NCBI GenBank assembly: GCA_018398815.1
Contig: CM031600.1
Location: forward strand, 54,145,334 to 54,209,333
Origin: Conus ventricosus
Lineage: Eukaryota > Mollusca > Gastropoda > Neogastropoda > Conidae
Direction: 5' to 3'
Length of the DNA stretch: 64,000 nt
Each line of letters opens with the position of its first letter. Within the stretch, counting starts at the first letter, position 1. The position numbers were made by a program, and so were the translations under genes. The notes under the pieces are model-generated. The model saw only the letters and a list, made by a program, of their open reading frames with translations, was not told the origin of the DNA and did no database searches. Shown here piece by piece: positions 57,939-63,405 of this stretch.

Positions 57939-59611
57939 CGTGCATGTGTGTGTGAATGTGTGCATGCTTTTGTGTCTCTGTATGCGTGTCTATATATGCA
58001 TGCAAGCATATGTCATAATATTGACATAAATTATTAATATGCAAACCTAAAGCAAAGCTAGACTGCTACGATATTATCCTCTTTCTGTCTGTGTGTCTGA
58101 GTCACTGTGTGTGTCAGTGTATCACAAAATGAGACATGAGATACTGACCAGTCTTCTCCAATCTTGTAGACAAAAATGATATTGTCAGTCTGTCCAACTG
58201 CAATTTTGGTTGAATCAGCTGAGAAAGCCAAACCTTTGACTGTGTAGCTCTTTTTTCCATACTGAAAAGCATGATTTAAATATACTGTCATCAAAATGCT
58301 AAAAGAACATAATGAGCAATGCATCAAACAAAAATTAATTTTAAATTTTCTCATAGAAAATCCTGCTTTTATACAAGATATGACATAAATTTCTTTCTTT
58401 ACATCAAACATTACTAGAATATGAAAAAAACACATTTGGATTCCCAATCTAACAATTTGTCAAATGTTGAAAATACTAAACTAACAGTTAAAATCATAGA
58501 TCTGGATTTCAAATCGGATCACTAGGCTAGCTGACTGTAATTTCTACCTTCTCCATCTTGATCATTATCATAACTGTAATGCTAACAAACTATGAGGTTA
58601 CAAATAAAGAAAAGGCACAAAAAACCCATGTCACTACAAAATAAACTGACACTAGCAGTTTTACCTTGGAATCAGCAGGCTTGAGGGAAAACTTGTCACG
58701 TTTCTCTCCTTGTTCATCAAAGAGCAGAACCACTCTGTCTGACGTGCACACTGCCAACTTCTGGTTGTTGGCAGAAAATGTTAGGGCACAGATCTTGGCT
58801 GCTCCCTCCTAAAAAACAAAATTTAAAAAAAAAATAAAAAAGAGTAAAAATAGTTTATAAGTGGCAAAGAAATGATGTCGCAACCTTTTGCAGTACTTGC
58901 TAACTCTTCTCTTCTTCTTCTTCCTAAAATACTGGTTCACTCAAAAACAAGTAGGTCACCAGCGCACAAACAGGAATGCGTCCGCAGTTACAGCATGCCA
59001 AATGAGGCAAATGGTAAGCAGTTTGACATAATGGCATGTATTGGATTGAGACTTTACTATTAGATTCTTCAAAGGAATTTCAAGTAATAAGTTTGACATA
59101 CACGAGCAAAACATCCACAGATTGACCTGATTGACTGTCGATCACAACACACCACAATGTATCACTTACATAGTTTAAAGATTGGTGTCCTATCAGGATC
59201 ATCTTAAGCATTTTTCTGTTACTAATTATGCAACCAGTTAAGGTGAAGTAATTTAAAAATCAAGCAAAGAAAAAACAAGACAGCATTCCACTTACGTTTC
59301 TAATAGTAAGGTGAAACTAAATTCCAGCTTAATAAGTCTACTGAACATCAATCTATGCTTATGACGTACTGTACTTTACACATTATGATGCACTCTTACA
59401 CCATAACATCATTTACTGATATTGTTTGGTGTTACTGTTGACTGACCAACAGGAATTGAGACCGAAACATCAATACAAAATAGCATCACGACGTTCTTTG
59501 GAGGATCTAATTTACGGCTAACATTGAGCGATTTTGCCAGTTTTCTAATGTTTTCAGAATTAAAGTCAGTACCTGAGGAGGAAGCAGCGTCTTCAAATGT
59601 TTAAGCTGCAT
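23610..59611 (-). CDS. IFT172: IFT172, intraflagellar transport protein 172 (exons 1-27 of a partial gene)
   Basis: Twenty-seven minus-strand exons with GT-AG borders and matching phases encode about 957 residues that align end to end with the N-terminal half of animal IFT172 (about 1750 residues). Exons 1-17 give the two WD40 propellers (for example [60 protein letters not shown]). From exon 17 on, TPR-like helices follow ([43 protein letters not shown]). IFT172 is a peripheral IFT-B subunit needed to build cilia, moving with kinesin-2 and helping turnaround at the tip. The start is the ATG at 59611, matching the conserved M-x-L-K-H-L opening. Exons 9-12 are present twice. Exons 6, 10, 11 (one copy), 18, 22 and 23 carry single-base indels that look like sequence error. 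The C-terminal half is absent from the window. Confidence 0.97.
23930..24595. repeat. degenerate minisatellite, unit about 50 bp
   Basis: The phrase ctgtcccatgcagcattacacat followed by ttcctgacaa and ttc recurs about 12 times with heavy divergence (for example near 23945, 24088, 24186, 24235, 24305, 24350, 24450, 24545). Spacing is mostly 46-56 bp. It lies in the intron between IFT172 exons 26 and 27. Open frames on the minus strand here are by-products of the repeat. Confidence 0.8.
24827..24971 (-). CDS. IFT172: IFT172 exon 26
   Basis: Starts in phase 2 (one base completes G) and ends in phase 0 before GTATGG. Encodes [20 protein letters not shown], then [18 protein letters not shown] and [10 protein letters not shown], matching the solenoid region of animal IFT172. 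Confidence 0.95.
25239..26045 (+). pseudogene. RNase H remnant of a retroelement
   Basis: Plus-strand frames around 25390-25780 read a [20 protein letters not shown] segment, then [20 protein letters not shown], then a degraded 'tDS..ll.k' box, and finally [15 protein letters not shown], which carry the four catalytic blocks of type I RNase H. Stops and shifts interrupt it (near 25480, 25612 and 25790). It lies antisense within an IFT172 intron. No RT domain precedes it, so it is a 3' fragment of a LINE or a standalone RNase H copy. Confidence 0.8.
26097..26240. repeat. (GT)n-rich tract
   Basis: Imperfect and perfect GT runs, the longest at about 26199-26237, within an IFT172 intron. Both strands give long spurious open frames here. 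Confidence 0.85.
26782..26902 (-). CDS. IFT172: IFT172 exon 25
   Basis: Phase 1 to phase 2. Encodes [20 protein letters not shown], then [20 protein letters not shown]; nearly identical to the vertebrate protein in this part. Donor GTCAGT. Confidence 0.96.
27393..27471 (-). CDS. IFT172: IFT172 exon 24
   Basis: Phase 0 to phase 1. Encodes [20 protein letters not shown], then GKDFRR. Acceptor CTGTAG, donor GTAATG. Confidence 0.96.
27569..27740 (+). mobile_element. Penelope-type terminal fragment with hammerhead-like core, copy 1
   Basis: The sequence from ccttcttccttgcgctgaac through the GACC-loop-GGTC hairpin to gttcgctaacatttattt is repeated at 45300-45482. The core reads C-C-GACGA (27645-27651), a GACC/GGTC hairpin, then GAAAC. 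In the second copy the first word is CTGACGA, the hammerhead CUGANGA box. Penelope-like elements are known to carry minimal hammerhead motifs with this layout in their terminal repeats. Here the box is mutated, so activity is unlikely. Confidence 0.55.
28340..28412 (-). CDS. IFT172: IFT172 exon 23 (one-base insertion)
   Basis: Reads [13 protein letters not shown], then shifts frame by one extra T at about 28374-28376; removing that shift continues as [11 protein letters not shown]. Expected length is 72, observed 73. Donor GTGAGA. Confidence 0.9.
28816..28990 (-). CDS. IFT172: IFT172 exon 22 (two one-base losses)
   Basis: Reads [20 protein letters not shown], then the frame is lost after a GGC/CAG junction (about 28930) and again in a G run (about 28893); the other frames give EERAGEVK, then [12 protein letters not shown] and [11 protein letters not shown]. 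Observed 175 bases against 177 expected from phase. As read, a stop follows within the exon. Confidence 0.9.
30238..30941. mobile_element. piggyBac-type MITE flanked by TTAA
   Basis: TTAA at 30238-30241 is followed by ccctttgccccttgg; at the right end cctaggggcagaggg precedes TTAA (30938-30941). The two ends are inverted copies with about two mismatches in 15 bases. Termini starting CCCTTT next to a TTAA target are typical of piggyBac elements. The interior carries one small minus-strand reading frame and short repeats of a ggtttcgggccacag.gggcg phrase near 30860-30920. Confidence 0.85.
30559..30687 (-). CDS. 42-codon acidic ORF in the piggyBac MITE
   Basis: ATG at 30687, stop at 30559. The product reads [20 protein letters not shown] and then [20 protein letters not shown]. 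An acidic 'sDEE.f.GF' opening is common at piggyBac transposase N-termini, so this looks like the retained first exon of the parent transposase. No catalytic domain is present. Confidence 0.5.
   Translation of the reverse strand: MDDETVEMLANILVAVSDEELFTGFRLEEIVKGEESDVDFGG
31416..31493 (-). CDS. IFT172: IFT172 exon 21
   Basis: 26 codons, phase 0 at both ends: [20 protein letters not shown], then EVAEVK. Just right of it, 31516-31555 holds a short degenerate duplicate of the exon's acceptor end (ctcaacagctttgtctgcg and tgattctgaaac), probably a small intronic tandem duplication. Confidence 0.96.
31725..31753. repeat. poly-G run
   Basis: 29 consecutive G in an IFT172 intron; run length is likely unreliable. 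Confidence 0.9.
33142..33765 (-). pseudogene. vertnin-like domain exon in the hAT-type element
   Basis: The minus-strand frame (33765 to 33359) reads [20 protein letters not shown], then [20 protein letters not shown] and [20 protein letters not shown] with a following [10 protein letters not shown]. The G-x-Y-x-G/S-x-W-(Q/H)-L-x-A-x-A-x-V block followed by a 'yP' and a late 'R.L.PR' matches the OTU-like domain of vertnin and its transposon-borne relatives. A frame shift at about 33345 leads to a second block ([13 protein letters not shown], read from 33402 to 33142). It may be an accessory or domesticated protein of the element; its biochemical role is not known to me. Confidence 0.55.
33811..33878. 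repeat. (GA)n tract
   Basis: GA dinucleotide run interrupted once by AA, inside the hAT-type element. A related block of G and A runs follows at 33953-34035. Confidence 0.9.
34352..34618 (-). pseudogene. BED-like zinc-finger exon in the hAT-type element
   Basis: A likely ATG at 34618 (MAKFVKRA) is one base out of frame with the downstream block, which reads [20 protein letters not shown], then [20 protein letters not shown] and [22 protein letters not shown] ... H-x4/5-H is a BED-type finger as found at the N-terminus of hAT transposases. The exon ends near 34352 at an acceptor/donor-like site before an AT run. The one-base offset may be decay or sequence error. Confidence 0.55.
34860..35020. 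repeat. three-unit tandem repeat of about 65 bp rich in (CA) and (CT)
   Basis: The phrase aacaatgcatgatgtgctctc with (CT)n and (CA)n and cagacac recurs at about 34901 and 34963, with a variant start at 34853. It begins exactly at the right end of the hAT-type element. Confidence 0.75.
35031..35629. other. intronic stretch with one 106-codon open frame
   Basis: A minus-strand frame at 35351-35031 (106 codons; reads [20 protein letters not shown]) is open but unrecognised, and has no similarity to IFT172. The remainder up to exon 20 is AT-rich with no feature seen. Confidence 0.35.
35630..35722 (-). CDS. IFT172: IFT172 exon 20
   Basis: 31 codons, phase 0 at both ends: [20 protein letters not shown], then [11 protein letters not shown]. 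Of several AG acceptors, the one after gagcaag keeps phase with exon 19. Donor GTGAGT. Confidence 0.94.
36249..36330 (-). CDS. IFT172: IFT172 exon 19
   Basis: Phase 2 to phase 0: [20 protein letters not shown], then AEEVERQ. Two GT donors are possible, after CAG or after CAGGTG (which would add one valine); both keep phase. Confidence 0.94.
36360..37240. mobile_element. second locus of the 29650-31320 repeat family, with abutting termini
   Basis: A degraded left end lies at about 36374-36445 and a right end at 37136-37225 (gggaatcctgatgtatgg, ccagtggagataaggcat, ttggacaggtaag). At 36895-36975 two opposed ends meet: ggacagataagtatgcagaaaagtaatttt is mirrored by aaagtagttttatgatacacttatctgttc. 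The locus therefore looks like two copies placed end to end. A C run lies at 36980-37000. No coding is recognised. Confidence 0.6.
37574..37972 (-). mobile_element. tRNA-derived SINE, full length, 13 bp target duplication
   Basis: Read on the minus strand it starts with a tRNA-like head (37968 to about 37893) containing an A box (tagctcagttgg) and a B box (gggttcgaatttc), followed by a body of about 300 bp and a (AAAG)n-like tail. The direct repeat gtctttgccatct is present at 37561-37573 and 37973-37985, marking target-primed insertion. The head resembles a tRNA with anticodon loop CTCGTGA. RNA polymerase III would transcribe such an element from the internal boxes. It lies in an IFT172 intron in the same orientation as the gene. 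Confidence 0.9.
38845..38953 (-). CDS. IFT172: IFT172 exon 18 (one-base insertion)
   Basis: Opens as AANFLEML, then an extra G (about 38925-38928) shifts frame; the continuing frame reads [20 protein letters not shown], then QLHIAER. 109 bases observed, 108 expected from the phases of exons 17 and 19. Confidence 0.92.
39563..39592. repeat. poly-C run
   Basis: 30 consecutive C in an IFT172 intron. It creates a poly-glycine open frame on the opposite strand that is not a gene. Confidence 0.9.
39689..39825 (-). CDS. IFT172: IFT172 exon 17
   Basis: Phase 0 to phase 2: [20 protein letters not shown], then [20 protein letters not shown] and DGDYD. This is the transition from the second propeller to the helical solenoid in the family. 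Confidence 0.96.
39984..40712. other. intron 16: (CA)n tract and one unrecognised open frame
   Basis: A minus-strand frame at 40387-40103 (94 codons) is open but matches nothing I know. A (CA)n tract occupies about 40670-40700 next to the exon 16 donor. Otherwise AT-rich with no feature seen. Confidence 0.4.
40713..40880 (-). CDS. IFT172: IFT172 exon 16
   Basis: 56 codons, phase 0 at both ends: [20 protein letters not shown], then [20 protein letters not shown] and [16 protein letters not shown]. Highly conserved WD40 segment. Confidence 0.97.
41196..41243 (-). CDS. IFT172: IFT172 exon 15
   Basis: 16 codons, phase 0: [16 protein letters not shown]. Acceptor with a C/T-rich tract (ttttttccccag), donor GTATG. 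Confidence 0.95.
41832..42141 (-). mobile_element. tRNA-SINE, 5'-truncated copy with 10 bp target duplication
   Basis: This is the body and tail of the SINE at 37574-37972 (shared: ggctgatactcctg.ggacac, cgccattaaggcagccatac, ggcctt.ttccgaaagttgg). The tRNA head is missing. An extra segment of about 30 bp (ggtattaatcccatctgcta) is present here and absent from the other copy. The direct repeat tgtgcacttc flanks it at 41822-41831 and 42142-42151. Confidence 0.88.
42270..43688 (-). mobile_element. hAT-type element with transposase N-terminus
   Basis: Perfect 13 bp inverted termini (cagggcttaaaac at 42270-42282; gttttaagccctg at 43676-43688) are flanked by a tacttt direct repeat (42264-42269 and 43689-43694). 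The interior minus strand carries two overlapping frames: [20 protein letters not shown], then [18 protein letters not shown], a C-x2-C finger start, and in the next frame [15 protein letters not shown] with the histidine partner. Together they resemble the BED-like N-terminus of a hAT transposase; the catalytic part is missing, so this is a non-autonomous derivative. A ggggggtccgggggcatgct phrase inside the left end resembles the GC-rich motif inside the element at 32169. Confidence 0.8.
42837..42864. repeat. (CA)n tract
   Basis: Perfect CA run inside the hAT-type element. Confidence 0.9.
43891..43955 (-). CDS. IFT172: IFT172 exon 14
   Basis: Phase 1 to phase 0: [20 protein letters not shown] with a following IE. 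Donor GTGAGT. Confidence 0.95.
44813..44898 (-). CDS. IFT172: IFT172 exon 13
   Basis: Phase 2 to phase 1: [20 protein letters not shown], then LIDIKTVAI. Donor GTGAGT. Confidence 0.95.
45205..45482. mobile_element. Penelope-type inverted repeat with hammerhead-like core
   Basis: Two arms of about 97 bp (45205-45301 and 45384-45480) are inverted copies with only a few mismatches, separated by about 82 bp. The right arm reads CTGACGA (45385-45391), a GACC-loop-GGTC hairpin (45393-45405) and GAAAC (45406-45410), the order of a minimal hammerhead core (CUGANGA, stem II, GAAA). The left arm on the other strand has CCGACGA. The same unit occurs once at 27569-27740. Inverted terminal copies and hammerhead motifs are both described for Penelope-like retroelements. 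A cleavage triplet followed by a convincing stem I is not obvious. Confidence 0.6.
45490..46157. other. intronic sequence, nothing recognised
   Basis: AT-rich sequence between the Penelope-type repeat and exon 12'. No coding, repeat or RNA signal seen. Confidence 0.5.
46158..46261 (-). CDS. IFT172: IFT172 exon 12, left copy
   Basis: Phase 0 to phase 2: [20 protein letters not shown], then [14 protein letters not shown]. Identical in coding content to 48772-48875. Joins in phase to exon 13. Confidence 0.95.
46422..46472 (-). CDS. IFT172: IFT172 exon 11, left copy
   Basis: 17 codons, phase 0: [17 protein letters not shown]. Intact here; the right copy has lost one base. Confidence 0.94.
46843..47003 (-). 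CDS. IFT172: IFT172 exon 10, left copy (one-base loss)
   Basis: Reads [20 protein letters not shown], then [18 protein letters not shown]; one base is missing at about 46890, after which the frame [16 protein letters not shown] continues. 161 bases against 162 expected. Confidence 0.93.
48364..48453 (-). pseudogene. IFT172: IFT172 exon 9, left copy (heavily damaged)
   Basis: Corresponds to 51841-51936 with several lost or added bases; the donor reads agtaac instead of GTAAGC context. Lies in the error-rich end of the left version, so the damage is probably technical. Confidence 0.8.
48772..48875 (-). CDS. IFT172: IFT172 exon 12, right copy
   Basis: Same coding sequence as 46158-46261; both copies are intact, with the same phases. 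Confidence 0.93.
49034..49083 (-). CDS. IFT172: IFT172 exon 11, right copy (one-base loss)
   Basis: 50 bases against 51: one A is missing from an A run after VPWHGSGNE. Donor context changed to GTGGTT. Confidence 0.9.
49456..49617 (-). CDS. IFT172: IFT172 exon 10, right copy (several indels)
   Basis: Same length as expected, but with compensating losses and gains: lost bases near 49565 and 49600, gains near 49485 and 49590. The damage differs from that in the left copy, so neither copy alone gives the intact exon. Confidence 0.9.
50295..51071. mobile_element. hAT-type MITE, 777 bp, present in one of two copies
   Basis: Ends are cagggttc (50295-50302) and gaacgctg (51064-51071), inverted with one mismatch, flanked by caaga direct repeats (50290-50294 and 51072-51076). 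The matching point in the left version (about 47648-47665, gacaatgagca then ttagaaaagc) lacks the insert and keeps one target copy in degraded form. The interior repeats the word aaaggacct/aaggac near both ends and contains a G run at 50391-50414. No coding is recognised. Confidence 0.85.
51841..51936 (-). CDS. IFT172: IFT172 exon 9
   Basis: 32 codons, phase 0: [20 protein letters not shown], then [12 protein letters not shown]. Donor GTAAGC. Confidence 0.96.
52370..52493 (-). CDS. IFT172: IFT172 exon 8
   Basis: Phase 2 to phase 0: [20 protein letters not shown], then [20 protein letters not shown] and C. Donor GTGAGT; using it keeps phase with exon 9. Confidence 0.96.
52500..53673. other. 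intron 7, nothing recognised
   Basis: AT-rich sequence with short CA/CGCA repeats next to exon 8 and A runs. No exon, transposon end or RNA signal seen. Confidence 0.5.
53674..53888 (-). CDS. IFT172: IFT172 exon 7
   Basis: Phase 0 to phase 2: [20 protein letters not shown], then [20 protein letters not shown] and [20 protein letters not shown]. The longest exon seen. Donor GTAAGG. Confidence 0.97.
54183..54269 (-). CDS. IFT172: IFT172 exon 6 (one base lost at its start)
   Basis: Reads [20 protein letters not shown], then DDEGTGDSQ. Exon 5 ends in phase 2, but this exon as read must begin in phase 0; one extra C at the CAG/CC boundary would restore phase and give an Asn codon across the junction, as in the family. 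A homopolymer loss is the simplest explanation. Confidence 0.93.
54707..54786 (-). CDS. IFT172: IFT172 exon 5
   Basis: Phase 0 to phase 2: [20 protein letters not shown], then VVSLAH plus two bases. Donor GTAAGT. Confidence 0.94.
54860..56690. other. intron 4, A runs and a G-rich block; no feature recognised
   Basis: AT-rich intron with an A run at 55722-55744 and a G-rich block at 56047-56085. No transposon termini or exons could be recognised on either strand. Confidence 0.5.
56695..56800 (-). CDS. IFT172: IFT172 exon 4
   Basis: Phase 2 to phase 0: [20 protein letters not shown], then [15 protein letters not shown]. Acceptor TTCCACAG. Confidence 0.96.
57150..57167. repeat. poly-C run
   Basis: About 18 consecutive C in intron 3. 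Confidence 0.85.
57290..57372. repeat. (GT)n tract
   Basis: Imperfect then perfect GT runs in intron 3 of IFT172. Confidence 0.9.
57879..57937. repeat. (GT)n tract
   Basis: Long perfect GT run in intron 3; produces poly-His/Thr open frames on the minus strand that are not genes. Confidence 0.9.
58149..58261 (-). CDS. IFT172: IFT172 exon 3
   Basis: Phase 0 to phase 2: [20 protein letters not shown], then [17 protein letters not shown]. Donor GTCAGT. Confidence 0.97.
58665..58808 (-). CDS. IFT172: IFT172 exon 2
   Basis: 48 codons, phase 0: [20 protein letters not shown], then [20 protein letters not shown] and SLKPADSK. First WD40 repeat. Confidence 0.97.
58903..58986 (-). mobile_element. 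short SINE-like 3' tail, copy a
   Basis: Minus strand: gcgctggtgacctacttg, tttttgagtgaaccagtatt, then ttaggaagaagaagaag. The same piece, on the plus strand, is at 60338-60404. The (AAG)n end is like that of the tRNA-SINE copy at 41832, suggesting a related family sharing a tail. Confidence 0.6.
59573..59611 (-). CDS. IFT172: IFT172 exon 1 (start codon)
   Basis: 13 codons from ATG at 59611: [13 protein letters not shown], matching the conserved IFT172 opening. Donor GTACTG. No upstream in-frame ATG is needed. Confidence 0.96.
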
Positions 59612-59942
59612 CGCAACCTCTTTTAACGATTTCTTTTTCTCTTGGGTTCAATGAACGAACGCTTCTGCTGAAAACTCGTCCCTCGGTTCACACAGACGCG
59701 CTTCTCAGGAATGTTAGCAACTGCCTCGTTTCCGAATCCTATTTTACAGCTGGTTAAAAATTAGTTTTGTATTTATCCTCCAAATTAACTCAAAATCGCA
59801 TTCAAAATGAATGCATTGTTAGAAATTTTATAAATATCTGTTTGTTACAGTCATAAAGCATTAACATTACATAATAATTCATATCCAAAAGGCTAATACG
59901 AGAACACAGCTAGTTTGCTGTGTTGTTTGTCATTGTTTAAAG
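59612..59942. promoter_or_regulatory. presumed bidirectional promoter interval
   Basis: Only 331 bp separate the IFT172 start codon from a plus-strand ATG with a short coding exon. No TATA box is evident; the interval contains the IFT172 5' UTR. Head-to-head spacing of this size often means a shared promoter. This is inferred from position only; I could not confirm an X-box (RFX site), which ciliary genes often have. Confidence 0.4.
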
Positions 59943-60005
59943 ATGGCAGCCTTGAATCTTAGACGATTCCTTGTTCCTGCAAATGCGATACGTTTAGTTG
60001 AGTTG
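59943..60005 (+). CDS. candidate first exon of a divergent gene
   Basis: ATG GCA start in a good context (agATGG), 21 codons reading MAALNLRRFLVPANAIRLVE plus L, then a consensus donor GTAAGG. The basic, Ala/Leu-rich peptide could be a mitochondrial targeting sequence. The next exon was not found; it may lie beyond the LINE or outside the window. Confidence 0.4.
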
Positions 60006-60160
60006 GTAAGGTCATGAGGCTCAGATATCATCTGTTCTCGTTCAAAGTTAATTACAGAATATGTGCATCTTCTTTATCAGGAAATCGTTAAATATAGCAA
60101 GTATTTCTTTTCATTTTAACTTAGGAATTAGTGTGTGTGTGTTGTGTGTGTGTGTGTGGT

Positions 60161-60194
<34 letters not shown>
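60161..60194. repeat. poly-G run preceded by (GT)n
   Basis: 34 consecutive G after a GT tract (60131-60158). Confidence 0.9.
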
Positions 60195-60195
<1 letters not shown>

Positions 60196-60337
60196 CTCAT
60201 TCTGACTGCGAAGTGGATATAATTATAAGTATTGCCCTGTGCAGTATCTGTGTCTGTTATTTATGAAGTCTTTGGCAGACATTTGTCGAAGATTCACATG
60301 CATGAGTCGCACTGTTTTATGTTATTTTATTTTATTT

Positions 60338-60404
60338 TTTAATATGCGCGCTGGTGACCTACTCGTTTTTGAGTGAACCAGTATTTTAGGAAGAAGAAGA
60401 AGAA
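60338..60404 (+). mobile_element. short SINE-like 3' tail, copy b
   Basis: Plus strand: gcgctggtgacctactcg, tttttgagtgaaccagtatt, ttaggaagaagaagaag. Inverted relative to the copy at 58903-58986; the pair flanks the IFT172 start region about 1.4 kb apart. Confidence 0.6.
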
Positions 60405-60662
60405 GCATGACTTCTAATTACGTTTGAGAAAAAATGTTCGTTTGCATCTTATGTCATGCAGCAATGCAGTAGTCAATACTAGAAACTTAATATTTACACT
60501 GTAACAACTTTAACTTTCTTGTGTCTTGTCCTGTTTTGCAGCAATGCTGTAGTCTGTACGAGAGGGGGGGGGGGGGGGGTGGGGGGACTTGAAGTTTGGT
60601 GTTTACAGGTGAGAGGCCAGCCTGGACTTGAAAGGGACCAGAGACACGGCCATCACAACCCT

Positions 60663-61517
60663 CTAAGGCAGTCTGTTCCATTCTGGGATAGTCCTTGGGA
60701 AGAACGACATCAGTCGATATTTGGTTCTGCGGGAAGGAATGTCATACTCATAGCTGAAGGAGTTATTCTTCCTGGAGCTCAGCCTTCTGCTTGTTGGCTT
60801 TGGCAGGTAGATGGAGTTGATGGAGATGTGCCCATGATGGTATTTATAGAACATCTGCAGGCGAGCTCTCTGTCGTCACTGTTGGAGTGTGGGCCAGTCG
60901 AGGGATTCTAGGATGGAGTCAACGCGTGAAGTTTGGTGGTAGGAGTTTGAGACCCATCTTGCTGCTCTGCGTTGAATTTTTTCGATGGCCTGGGTCTCAG
61001 TTGCAGTGTACGGATCCCATACAGTAGCTGCATACTCAAGAATTGGACGAACAAGGGTTTTATATGCGGTTTCCTTTGTCCTCTTGTTGCCAGTCTTGAG
61101 GTTGCGCCGGTGAAAGCCCAAGGTCTTGTTGGCTTTGCTGGTGATGGCATTGATATGGGATTCCCACTTCATGTCATCCTGGATGGTGACTCCCAGGTAT
61201 TTTATACTACTGGCATTCTCCAGAGTGTGCCCATGAAGCTCATACGCTGGCGTGATCTTGCTCCGCTTGCGGGTGGCGTTCAGCGTGGAGCACTTCTGAG
61301 GATGGAAATCCATTGACCATTTCTTCTCCCAGATGGTTAGAGAGTTTAGATCTTCTTGCATTATCTTCTGATCTACTTTCCTTTTAATGGTCCTGCTGCA
61401 CATGGTGTCGTCTGCGAACAAACGGACTTTTGACTTGATGCCGTCAGGGAGGTTGTTGACGTAAAGCAAGCAGAGGCATGGCCCAAGGACTGATCCCTGT
61501 GGGACTCCCAATTCCAC
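60663..61517 (-). pseudogene. CR1-like LINE: RT palm end, thumb and C-terminus
   Basis: 61517-60876 reads ELGVPQGSVLGPCLCLLYVN (motif B), KVRLFADDTMCSRTIKRKVD (motif C as F-A-D-D), SSIKYLGVTIQDDMKWESHI (the 'ikYLG' motif) and LVRPILEYAATVWDPYTATE. After one shift, 60854-60663 continues with MFYKYHHGHISINSIYLPKP and FFPRTIPEWNRLP, the conserved end. Confidence 0.9.
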
Positions 61518-62103
61518 AGGGACAAAGTAGATCTGGCTTCCTCACATACAACAGCCTGCTGTCTGTCTTTGAGGTAATTCTCAATCCATGCACTGGTGCG
61601 GCCTCCGATGCCGTAGCGACGTAATTTGTGGAGAAGAATAGCGTGGTTGACTTTGTCAACGGCCTTGGAGAAATCAAGGACAATGAATGGTGTCCTCCAG
61701 GTTGCCTCTCTCAAGTTCTTCTGTCGTCTCGTCCACATACCCGAGAAGCTGAGTCTCGCAGGACCGTCCGCTTCGGAAGCTGTACTGCTCTGGACAGAGA
61801 ATGCTGTAGGTCTCAAGGTAGGACATCAGATGGCTGGTGAAGATTGCTCCATCAATTTGCAGGCTATGCAGGTGAGGGAGATGGGCGGTAGTTGGCTGCC
61901 TGCTACCTTTCTCCTTTCTTGAACACGGGGGTGACATGGGCCAACTTCCAGTCTGGAGGCAGTATTCCGGTTCTATAGGAATTTTGGAAGAGCAAGGCGA
62001 AGGCTGTGGCTATTTCCTCTACGACCATCCTCAGGAATCTTGGGGTGATGCCTTCAGGGCCTGGTGCTTTATTCAGGTCGAGATTCTGCAGCAGATTCTT
62101 CAC
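61373..62103 (-). pseudogene. CR1-like LINE: RT fingers and palm start
   Basis: 62103-61903 reads LDLNKAPGPEGITPRFLRMV and GILPPDWKLAHVTPVFKKGE. 61937-61674 contains ILCPEQYSFRSGRSCETQLL ('Q.GFr.grSc.tqLl'). 61816-61373 contains FIVLDFSKAVDKVNHAILLH, motif A with D-F-S-K-A. Three frames are used. Confidence 0.88.
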
Positions 62104-62185
62104 TCCCTCTTCTGTGATGGAGATATCATCACACTCACAGGCTGGATAGATAGGGAGGTCAGATGGTGGTGGACAACGTTGTTAA

Positions 62186-62566
62186 CTACTCAGCAGTAAC
62201 TGTGTTTTGGGGGCTGAAGACAGAGCGGAACTGGCTGTTGAGTAGCTGGGCTTGTTCCTTAGGATCTGTGATCAGCTTTCCTGTGTCCTTCAGTGGAGAA
62301 ACGCCCACACATTCTGTTTTTCTTGTTTTAATATAGCTCCAGAACTTCTTATTTGGGGTAGTTGGATTTGGATTTTCATCACTGATCAGGTCTTCGATGT
62401 ATCTCCAATAGGCACGGCATAGGCGCTTCTGGATGAGTCGCTTGAGCTCCTTAAACTTGACCAGGAGGGCGTCGTTCCCAGATTTCTTGTACTTCTTATG
62501 GACCCTATCCTGTTTGCGTATCAGCCTCTTAGTCTCATAGTCTACCCACGGGTGACTTGGCTTCAA
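62186..62566 (-). pseudogene. CR1-like LINE: linker between endonuclease and RT
   Basis: 126 codons: HPWVDYETKRLIRKQDRVHK, KRLCRAYWRYIEDLISDENP and NKKFWSYIKTRKTECVGVSP, the basic helical linker typical of these ORF2 proteins, ending LLNSQFRSVFSPQN. Confidence 0.85.
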
Positions 62567-62964
62567 CCTGGCTTGCTTGTGAGGGATCTTGTAGCAACTG
62601 GGTTAGGCCACTTCGAAGTTCGTCCAGATATCTCCTACTTCACTGCTATCATCATAGCTGGTCATGACGTGTTGGTTTCTAGCTGCCTTGCTGCTTCTCT
62701 CAGTGGCTTCTCACACTCTTCTGTGTAGATGGGTATGAGCTGCTGAGGCTGGCGCTTCTTTTGGGGGGTGGATATCCAGTTCTATGTACACTGTCGGACA
62801 ATCCTGGAAGAGTCTCAGTTCTAGGGACCAGATTGGGATGATTCGTGAGGAACAGGTCTAAATGTTCTCCCCTCTAGTGGGCTCCTGTACCATCTGTTCG
62901 CATCCTAGGTCGTTAATGTCGTCCATGAATTTGCGGTGGATGTTCGGGCTTGGGCATCCCTTCT

Positions 62965-63405
62965 TCAATATCTTGGGGGCCAGTGCCATCCGGGCAGGTT
63001 AAAGTCACCTCCAGCCACGATGATAGCGTTGTTTGTGAGCGAGGCGCGGTGGGCTGATTCACTTAAAGCTTTCATGCTCTCGGCGTCTTCTGTATGCGGG
63101 TGGTAGTAGCAGCAGACCAGCAAAGTTCGGTGTCCCTTCAGTTTGATTTTCGCCCAGAGGATTTCGCAGTTCGTGATCATTTCTGGTTCTTCGTATGAGG
63201 TCAGGTTTTCTGCGACAGCAATGAACACTTCTCCACCAGTCTGATCTTTTCTATCTCTGCGAAAGATACTGTAGCCCCTTGGGAAGATTTCTGCATTAGT
63301 GTGTACTGGTGTCAACCATGATTCAACTCCTAAAATGTCAGGTCTTATGCTCTGGACAAGGTTATTAAACTCGGCCACTTTACCCACAATGGACTGGCAA
63401 TTCAC
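62965..63405 (-). pseudogene. CR1-like LINE: endonuclease
   Basis: 146 codons: MNCQSIVGKVAEFNNLVQSI, RPDILGVESWL, FRRDRKDQTGGEVFIAV and NAIIVAGGDFNLPGWHW. N-x-Q-S, E-S-W-L (catalytic E) and G-D-F-N-x-P-x-W are EEP endonuclease motifs. The C-terminal S-D-H motif is degraded around 62820. Confidence 0.9.

Noticed and set aside
60519..60911. Plus-strand ORFs of 70-130 codons at 60.5-62.2 kb
   Set aside because: They are antisense shadows of the CR1-like LINE ORF2.
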